DNA from: Anaerolineaceae bacterium
GTDB taxonomy: Bacteria; Chloroflexota; Anaerolineae; Anaerolineales; Villigracilaceae
Direction of reading: 5' to 3'
Assembly: GCA_009885445.1 (NCBI GenBank)
Contig: VFKQ01000044.1
Span: 1 to 5,145, forward strand
Length of the DNA stretch: 5,145 nt
Each line of letters starts with the position of its first letter. Within the stretch, counting starts at the first letter, position 1. A program made the translations under genes and the position numbers. Below, piece after piece: positions 1 to 5,145 of this stretch. The notes under the pieces were generated by a model, which saw only the letters and a program-made list of their open reading frames with translations, ran no database searches and was not told where the DNA came from.

Positions 1-405
1 GTGCTGGGTCAGCGTTTGTTTAATTTCACAGGCAAGATTCTGGGCATCAGCATAGACGAACCCGAAGCGGAACTCAAGCGGCATGTTTCCGAGCTTGCGT
101 CACAAGCCAGCGAGCGCTTCGGCGCGCGAATTGACTTTACGCCCGCTGATATTCTAGCGAACGAAAATTATTGTCAGGCAGGCTACGGGGTCTTTGGCGC
201 GGGCGAGCGCGAAGCCATTCATTTATTCGCCAGCCACGAAGGCCTGTTACTGGACCCGGTCTACACAGGCCGCGCGGCGGCGGGCATGATTGACTTAATC
301 CGCAAGGGATTCTTCAAGAAAGAGGAGACGGTCTTGTTCCTGCACACCGGCGGACAGACGGCGTTGTTTGCGAATAGGTATGCCAGCGAAATAATCACTT
401 CGTAA
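1..405 (+). CDS. dcyD: D-cysteine desulfhydrase / ACC deaminase family PLP enzyme (C-terminal part, 5' truncated by window)
   Basis: This is the last 134 codons of a fold-type II PLP enzyme. D-cysteine desulfhydrase splits D-cysteine to pyruvate, H2S and ammonia in the cytoplasm; its relative ACC deaminase opens aminocyclopropane carboxylate. Seen here are the family C-terminal motifs: GYGV (residues 61-64 of the fragment), LLDPVYTGRAAAG (83-95) with the active-site-region tyrosine Y88, and HTGG (115-118), followed by a short tail and a TAA stop. Family members are usually about 330 residues, so roughly 200 residues including the PLP lysine lie upstream of the window. The GTG at position 1 is therefore an internal valine codon, not a start. 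ACC deaminases carry Glu after the DPVY tyrosine and Leu in HLGG; here both positions are Thr (T89, T116), as in D-cysteine desulfhydrases, so I favour that activity. Related D-amino-acid lyase activity cannot be excluded. Confidence 0.88.
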   Translation: MLGQRLFNFTGKILGISIDEPEAELKRHVSELASQASERFGARIDFTPADILANENYCQAGYGVFGAGEREAIHLFASHEGLLLDPVYTGRAAAGMIDLIRKGFFKKEETVLFLHTGGQTALFANRYASEIITS

Positions 406-428
406 CCTGAAAAACAAACGCCCGCCAA

Positions 429-457
429 ATAACATGGAGAACAAAGTGGAGTATACT
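429..457 (+). promoter_or_regulatory. Putative sigma70-type promoter
   Basis: An ATAACA (429-434) sits 17 bp before TATACT (452-457). This matches four of six bases of the -35 consensus and five of six of the -10 consensus, at the optimal spacing. A start near 464 would give a leader of about 210 nt before the stress-protein gene. It is the best promoter-like pair I found by eye in the gap and is not experimentally supported; AT-rich DNA yields such matches by chance. Confidence 0.35.
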
Positions 458-626
458 GTTTTTAGTAAGCCAATGCGTTTAACTTCGGAAGTCTCGTTTC
501 TGTCAGTGCATCACAACGCCCCATTGCACCAAAGCCCTTTTTTAATTTTTTCGCACACGTGAAGTGAATCCAAACCCAGAACAAACACCACGGCTCGCCT
601 TTACTCAATCAATCGAGTATTCGTCA

Positions 627-663
627 TCGATTCCGACTGAGTTCGGCATCGTAAAAGAATCGA
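627..663 (+). promoter_or_regulatory. Possible leader hairpin abutting the Shine-Dalgarno of the stress-protein gene
   Basis: TCGATTC (627-633) is a perfect 7-bp inverted repeat of GAATCGA (657-663). The 23-nt interior can form a small secondary stem (CGA 634-636 with TCG 643-645). The 3' arm overlaps the first bases of the Shine-Dalgarno sequence, so folding could affect ribosome access. The stem is AT-containing and short, so it may be chance. Confidence 0.2.
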
Positions 664-668
664 AGGGA
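662..668 (+). promoter_or_regulatory. Ribosome binding site of the stress-protein gene
   Basis: GAAGGGA lies 6 nt before the ATG at 675. This is a good purine-rich Shine-Dalgarno match at normal spacing. It supports the ATG at 675 as the start, which also places the family's hydrophobic first strand and VPLDGS motif directly at the N-terminus. Confidence 0.65.
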
Positions 669-674
669 TGAATC

Positions 675-1637
675 ATGTTCGATACAATTCTGGTCCCATT
701 GGACGGTTCTCAACTGGCCGAGTGCGCCTTGCCGCATGTTGTTGCCGTCGCCCGTCCATTTGACGCAGAGGCCACATTACTGCGCATGCTGGAAAAGAAT
801 CAGGTGGGCGCGTCTGCACAACTCTTCGATATGCTTAACTGGCAGATCAACAAGACCAAGGCCTCCCTGTATCTTGAAAAGACAAAAGCCCGACTGCAAG
901 AATCAGGTATCCGCGCACGGACGATGGTGCTCGAAGGTTTGGTCGCGGATGGGATTACGGAATACGTTAAGAATCAGGGGATGAAATTAATCGTCTTGAG
1001 CAGTCATGGACGCAGCGGCCTGACTCAATGGGGGCTAAGCAGTGTTACGCAAAAGGTTATCCTCAGCGCACAAACATCACTGCTCCTTGTCCGCGCCCGC
1101 CAACATAGGACTCAGGCTGATGACTTATCAGGGACCAGGTTGTACGAGCGCATCCTAGTGCCGCTGGACGGTTCCCAGCGGGCAGAGCATGTTCTGCCAA
1201 TCGTTACCCAACTGGCCAATTATCATCAATCACAGATTCACCTTGTCCAGGTTGTACAAACGCCGGAAATGGCGCGTCAGATGCCGCTAGTGAACGAGGA
1301 TGTTGATCTATCCAATCGCGTGGTGATGCGTAATCGCGAAGAGGCCGAAGTTTATCTCGAACAGCTCAAGTCACGTTCGTATCTGCAAGGAATCGCCGTT
1401 CAAACTCATCTTATAACAAGCGGCAATGCGGCAGTTGCGCTGCATCAGCTCGTGGACCAGGAGCGCATCGACATGGTCGCGTTGTGCGCTCACGGGTATT
1501 CAGGGAATCATCAATGGCCCTACGGTGGCATGGCAAATAATTTCATCATGTACGGCGCAACACCATTACTGATCGTTCAGGATCTGCCCGTGCGGCAGGA
1601 GCCATCGCCAACTGAAACCCCTGCGGGGAACGCGTAG
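675..1637 (+). CDS. Universal stress protein, tandem UspA domains
   Basis: This 320-residue soluble, cytoplasmic protein consists of two fused UspA domains. Usp proteins bind ATP or act as dimers, and help cells survive starvation, oxidative and envelope stress; the partner of this one is unknown. Domain 1 spans about residues 1-140 and starts FDTILVPLDGS, with D10 at the nucleotide-site position. Its C-terminal loop is SSHGRSG (109-115), followed by SS (122-123) where ATP-binding members have G(S/T). Domain 2 spans about 156-303 and starts YERILVPLDGS (D165). Its loop is AHGYSG (272-277), followed by GG (284-285) at the G(S/T) position. The C-terminal 15 or so residues are Pro/Glu/Thr-rich and probably disordered. 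The two domains act as an internal pseudo-dimer in such fusions. The stop lies 11 bp before the glucan synthase start, so the two are probably one operon. The family is secure; the physiological role is inferred. Confidence 0.95.
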   Translation: MFDTILVPLDGSQLAECALPHVVAVARPFDAEATLLRMLEKNQVGASAQLFDMLNWQINKTKASLYLEKTKARLQESGIRARTMVLEGLVADGITEYVKNQGMKLIVLSSHGRSGLTQWGLSSVTQKVILSAQTSLLLVRARQHRTQADDLSGTRLYERILVPLDGSQRAEHVLPIVTQLANYHQSQIHLVQVVQTPEMARQMPLVNEDVDLSNRVVMRNREEAEVYLEQLKSRSYLQGIAVQTHLITSGNAAVALHQLVDQERIDMVALCAHGYSGNHQWPYGGMANNFIMYGATPLLIVQDLPVRQEPSPTETPAGNA

Positions 1638-1648
1638 AGCATCAGGAT

Positions 1649-4600
1649 ATGAGTATCGCTCCACAGGTTATTCCTCCCGAGATTATGAATCCAGACGCAA
1701 ATACTCCACTGAGTGAGTTTGCGCGCCGACTCGCGAAAATGCACGAGGCGGCCATGTCCGCAATTCCTACGCAAGGTATGGTTGAGAAATCTCCCGCGCA
1801 ACAGACTGACTTGCTGGAATATCTGAAAAGCTGGGAACAAACTTTGGGCAATGCCAATGCCATATTCAAGGCAATGCCAGCCAAAGATTTACCCCTTTCC
1901 GGCGCGGGCGAATGGATGCTGGATAATTTTTACGTGGTCAAGCAAACCTTTCGCCAAATTGAAGAAGACCTGCCGCCCAGTTTTCTGGACCAGTTACCAA
2001 TACTGGGCGCGTCGCCACTACCAGAACAATCGCACCTAATATTTGAAACAAGATTGCCTCGCATTTGTGCGCTGGCCCGCGAATGGCTTGGTTACACCCA
2101 GAGTCAGCTGGACCTGGCCCAAGCCGCCATTTTCGCGCAGGAATATCAACAGGTCACTCCTCTGACCATTGGTGAGCTTTGGGCACTGCCGATCATGTTG
2201 CGCATTGGGATTTTGGAGCAACTGCTTCACGCTACCGCACAGTTAACCGGGTTGGAAGCGCCGCAAGGCCTCGGTAAAGTCCAGAGTCAGTTTGATTCTC
2301 GATCCCTGCCAAATGACGTTGTCGTCGCCAACTGTTTTCTCAGCCTGCGCTTGCTCTCCGCAACGGATTGGAAAGATTTCTTTGAGCAGACCAGCCGCGT
2401 GGAACAGATTTTGCGCGACGACCCAGCACAGATTTATGCGAACATGGATTTTGACACCCGCAACACGTATCGCAATGTCATCGAGGAACTTGCGCGCCAT
2501 TCAAAATATACTGAAGAGCAAGTTGCGCTCGCCGCAGTTGAATTCGCTTACAGCGTGGATGACAAAACCGCGCGGCGCCGCAAGCAAGCGCACGTCGGTT
2601 TTTATCTAATTGATGGCGGGCGTGACCTGCTCGAAAAGAAGATTGGTTACAGCCGTCAACTAAATGTCCGCGTGCGGCGCGCGTTGCTCTCTTTCCCCAC
2701 TACTACCTATCTCGGAAGCATCGCCATTCTTTCTGTTCTCTTTTTATTGGGGTTGCTCACTTACGCCTCGCTTGCTGGCGGCACGTTCGTCCAGCTGATC
2801 ATCGTCGCGGTGCTTGGGTTTGGGTTGGCCATGGAATCTGCCATCACGCTTGTACACTGGAACGTGACCCGTCGTATCAAACCGCAAAGCCTGCCGCGCA
2901 TGGACTTTTCAGATGGGATTCCAGCGGGCAACCGCACCATGGTGGTTGTCCCAACCCTGCTGGAAAGTGCCGAGGAACTTAATCATCTTCTGCAAGAGTT
3001 GGAACTCTATCATCTATCCAATCCCGACCCGCAATTGACTTATGCCCTACTGACCGATTTCAGCGATGCTTCATCACAAAATATGCCGCAGGACGAACAA
3101 CTGCTTGCTCTGGCAAGCGCTGGCATTGAAAATCTAAATAAGAAGTATGTAAAGACGGCGCCCTTCTATTTGTTTCATCGCCAGCGACAATGGAATCCAT
3201 CCGAAGGAGTTTGGATGGGCTGGGAGCGCAAGCGCGGCAAACTGGCCGATTTCAATCGTCTGCTACTTGGTTTGGGAGAAACACCTTATACGACGCGTAT
3301 CGGAGTCGTCAGCATTTTAAGCGAAGTCAAATATGTGATTACGCTGGATGCGGATACGTCCCTTCCGCAGGGCAGCGCGAACCGTCTAATCGCCACCCTG
3401 GCGCACCCACTTAACCATGCCGAATTCTCCGCAAATGGACGCTCGGTGGTCGCCGGATATACCGTTTTGCAACCGCGCGTTGCCATCAAACCAACCAGCG
3501 CGAACCGCTCGCTTTTTTCGCAAATCTTCGCCGGGAACGCCGGCTTCGACCTGTACTCCTTCGCCGTCTCGGATGTCTATCAGGATTTATTTGGCGAAGG
3601 CAGTTACGTTGGCAAGGGGATTTACGATGTCGCCGCCTTCGAACGCAGTTTGGCGGGTCAGGTGCGCCAGAACACCCTGCTTAGTCACGATCTGTTTGAA
3701 GGGATTCATGGGCGCGCCGCGCTGGTAACCGATATCGTATTATATGAAGAATACCCCTCACGTTATCTCGTTTATGCCAATCGTCTGCGGCGTTGGATAC
3801 GCGGCGATTGGCAATTACTGCCCTGGTTGCTCCCTTTTGTCGGCACCCAACAGGGAACTGCCCGCAACCGATTATCCTGGATCAATGTCTGGAAAGTTTT
3901 TGACAATTTGCGCCGCAGTCTCCTGCCGCCCACTTTGTTGGCGCTAATCGTCAGCGGATGGTTGTACCTGCCCGGCTCGCCGCTGATCTGGACCGTGCTT
4001 GCGCTTCTGCCCTCAGGCTTGCCCATTGTGGTGCAATCTTTCCAACATGCAAAACATAATTTTAGAAAGCTAACCTTCAAACAATTACTCGAGCCAATTC
4101 AACTCCCGCTCACACGCTGGGCGCTTGCGATTATTTTTCTGCCGTATGAAGCCTTTCTAATGCTGGGTGCAATCGCGACAACTTTGGGCCGCCTTCTGAT
4201 TGCGCGTAAAAATCTCCTGCAATGGACAACGGCCGCAAAAGCCGCCCGCTCGTTTGGATTAACTACTCGTTACGCAGTCTGGAGCGAGATGGCGACTCCC
4301 GCATTTTTTACGATCACGCTGGGAGTTTTCACCGCCGCCTCCAGACCGGACTTGTTGTGGGTTGCCCTCCCCCTGCTTTTTGCCTGGCTGATTGCTCCTC
4401 AAGTCGCTTATCGAATCAGCCAACCGTTGACACATATTACCGCGCCGCTTTCAGAGTCTGAGCACAGACGAGTCCGTCGTTTGGCGCGGCGCACCTGGGC
4501 ATATTTTGAGCAATTCGCCGGCCCCAACGATCACTGGTTGCCGCCTGATCATTTTCAAGCATCGCCGCGTGGAAGTGTGGCCCATTACACCACGCCGACC

Positions 4601-5145
4601 AATATCGGTTTGTTTCTCGTCTCCACCTTGTCAGCTTTTGATTTGGGATACATCGGCTTGATGGAGCTGGCAGTGCGCTTGCGCTCGACCTTTGAAAGCA
4701 TGGACAAACTCGAACATTACCGCGGACATCTGCTCAACTGGTACGACTCGCAGACGATGACCCCGCTCCCGCCGCGCTACATCTCCACTGTGGATAGCGG
4801 CAATCTGGCGGCGTGCTTGCTCACGCTCAAGCAGGGTTGCCTCTCCATAATGGATGCGCCGCTGATCGATGGAAAACGCTGGCAGGGTTTACTGGCTATT
4901 ATGGATATTCTGGCAGAAACACTTCAGGCGCTCGACAGCATCCCGTCCTCGGCGCGCGAAAATAATGATTCAGATGCCTCGCGAAAGTTTTTTGAAGCCG
5001 AATTGAGCGGCATTTACGAGCGCGTCAGCGCGGTTCAGAATCAGCCCGAAGCGTGGATAAAGACTCTCGTCTGGCTCGCCGGTGAGGGCTGGGAAGGAGT
5101 CGCGCGGCGCTTGATTCAATTGCTCGAGGGGCATCCAAATGTCCA
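1649..5145 (+). CDS. ndvB: Cyclic beta-1,2-glucan synthase, NdvB/ChvB type (N-terminal part, 3' truncated by window)
   Basis: An uninterrupted frame of 1165 codons runs off the window. Full-length family members reach about 2800 residues. These inner-membrane enzymes polymerise glucose from UDP-glucose into beta-1,2-glucan and cyclise it. Visible in order: the NdvB N-terminal region, with DNFYVVKQ (92-99), PLTIGELWALPIMLRI (171-186), MDFDTRNTYR (266-275) and HVGFYLI (315-321); two membrane segments (about 354-374 and 380-404); the GT84 domain from about 424, with VVVPTLL, LLTDFSDA (D470), LDADTSLP (D567, D569), YVGKGIYDV, SHDLFEG (679-685) and RRWIRGDWQ (714-722); further hydrophobic segments (about 758-776, 779-795, 824-851, 886-898, 902-918); then the start of the glycoamylase-like cyclisation domain, with LPPDHFQ (964-970), TPTNIG (982-987), NWYD (1030-1033) and STVDSGN (1046-1052). 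The GH94 part would lie downstream. ATG 1649 is the first in-frame start after a stop at 1613, but it has only a weak AGG before it. M36 (1754), preceded by GAGG, is an alternative. Confidence 0.93.
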   Translation, partial: MSIAPQVIPPEIMNPDANTPLSEFARRLAKMHEAAMSAIPTQGMVEKSPAQQTDLLEYLKSWEQTLGNANAIFKAMPAKDLPLSGAGEWMLDNFYVVKQTFRQIEEDLPPSFLDQLPILGASPLPEQSHLIFETRLPRICALAREWLGYTQSQLDLAQAAIFAQEYQQVTPLTIGELWALPIMLRIGILEQLLHATAQLTGLEAPQGLGKVQSQFDSRSLPNDVVVANCFLSLRLLSATDWKDFFEQTSRVEQILRDDPAQIYANMDFDTRNTYRNVIEELARHSKYTEEQVALAAVEFAYSVDDKTARRRKQAHVGFYLIDGGRDLLEKKIGYSRQLNVRVRRALLSFPTTTYLGSIAILSVLFLLGLLTYASLAGGTFVQLIIVAVLGFGLAMESAITLVHWNVTRRIKPQSLPRMDFSDGIPAGNRTMVVVPTLLESAEELNHLLQELELYHLSNPDPQLTYALLTDFSDASSQNMPQDEQLLALASAGIENLNKKYVKTAPFYLFHRQRQWNPSEGVWMGWERKRGKLADFNRLLLGLGETPYTTRIGVVSILSEVKYVITLDADTSLPQGSANRLIATLAHPLNHAEFSANGRSVVAGYTVLQPRVAIKPTSANRSLFSQIFAGNAGFDLYSFAVSDVYQDLFGEGSYVGKGIYDVAAFERSLAGQVRQNTLLSHDLFEGIHGRAALVTDIVLYEEYPSRYLVYANRLRRWIRGDWQLLPWLLPFVGTQQGTARNRLSWINVWKVFDNLRRSLLPPTLLALIVSGWLYLPGSPLIWTVLALLPSGLPIVVQSFQHAKHNFRKLTFKQLLEPIQLPLTRWALAIIFLPYEAFLMLGAIATTLGRLLIARKNLLQWTTAAKAARSFGLTTRYAVWSEMATPAFFTITLGVFTAASRPDLLWVALPLLFAWLIAPQVAYRISQPLTHITAPLSESEHRRVRRLARRTWAYFEQFAGPNDHWLPPDHFQASPRGSVAHYTTPTNIGLFLVSTLSAFDLGYIGLMELAVRLRSTFESMDKLEHYRGHLLNWYDSQTMTPLPPRYISTVDSGNLAACLLTLKQGCLSIMDAPLIDGKRWQGLLAIMDILAETLQALDSIPSSARENNDSDASRKFFEAELSGIYERVSAVQNQPEAWIKTLVWLAGEGWEGVARRLIQLLEGHPNV

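Larger units (their letters stand above)
406..674. other. Intergenic region / leader of the stress-protein gene
   Basis: This 269-bp gap has no open frame that resembles a protein. It is more AT-rich than the flanking genes. It contains a promoter-like pair at 429-457, a T-rich stretch at 537-551 with only a poor stem before it, a CACGTG palindrome at 556-561, a 5-bp inverted repeat (TACTC/GAGTA, 602-606 and 615-619), and a 7-bp inverted repeat (627-633 and 657-663) ending at the ribosome binding site. I see no convincing terminator for the upstream gene and no known riboswitch pattern. Confidence 0.6.

Noticed and set aside
1..3. GTG at position 1 as a start codon of a small 134-residue protein
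   Set aside because: The protein matches only the C-terminal part of a family of about 330 residues, and the frame is simply cut by the window edge.
506..551. Possible intrinsic terminator for the upstream desulfhydrase gene: GTGCA (506-510) and TGCAC (525-529) followed by a T-rich run at 537-551
   Set aside because: The stem is only 5 bp with a 14-nt loop, and the T-run starts 7 nt after the stem and is interrupted by AA. This is too weak to call a terminator.
556..561. CACGTG palindrome as an operator
   Set aside because: A single 6-bp palindrome without extended symmetry or a second copy is expected by chance.
736..984. An 82-codon + strand open frame inside the Usp gene
   Set aside because: It is in a different frame from the clearly conserved Usp protein and its composition (Arg/Cys/Pro-rich) is typical of a shadow frame.
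1577..1884. Two overlapping minus-strand open frames of 80-87 codons
   Set aside because: They lie antisense to the Usp end and synthase start, show no recognisable protein features, and the sense frames have clear family homology.
1851..4461. Several 60-105 codon open frames on both strands within 1851-4461
   Set aside because: All are covered by the continuous synthase frame, which carries family motifs along its whole length. None has a recognisable domain or a good ribosome binding site that I could see.

Overview
The window holds three genes, all on the + strand, and two of them run off the edges. In order they are: the C-terminal part of a PLP-dependent D-cysteine desulfhydrase/ACC deaminase family enzyme (1-405), a 269-bp non-coding gap, a tandem two-domain universal stress protein (675-1637), and, 11 bp further on, a very long reading frame (1649 to the window end, 1165 codons with no stop). 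That frame encodes the N-terminal part of a cyclic beta-1,2-glucan synthase of the NdvB/ChvB type.

Organism: a bacterium of moderate GC content. The tandem UspA architecture with repeated LVPLDGS starts, and the general look of the proteins, suggest a Chloroflexota (Anaerolineae-like) genome. This is an impression from protein style only; there is no rRNA or other marker gene in the window.

The stress protein and the glucan synthase are closely spaced and probably co-transcribed. A plausible sigma70-like promoter lies at 429-457 in the gap, and a good Shine-Dalgarno sequence precedes the stress protein. The synthase shows, in order: the conserved NdvB N-terminal cytoplasmic region, a pair of membrane segments, a GT84 glycosyltransferase domain with a DAD motif, more membrane segments, and the first part of the glycoamylase-like (GH189-type) cyclisation domain. 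The GH94 phosphorylase-like part expected at the C-terminus would lie beyond the window. An inferred reading is a stress- or osmo-responsive unit: the Usp as sensor or modulator, and the synthase making beta-1,2-glucan from UDP-glucose at the membrane.

The upstream desulfhydrase is probably a separate unit. I see no mobile element, CRISPR array, tRNA or rRNA, and no clearly new system. The points most worth checking are the Usp-glucan synthase pairing, the compact N-terminal region of the synthase, the substrate-determining residues of the desulfhydrase, and the leader before the Usp.
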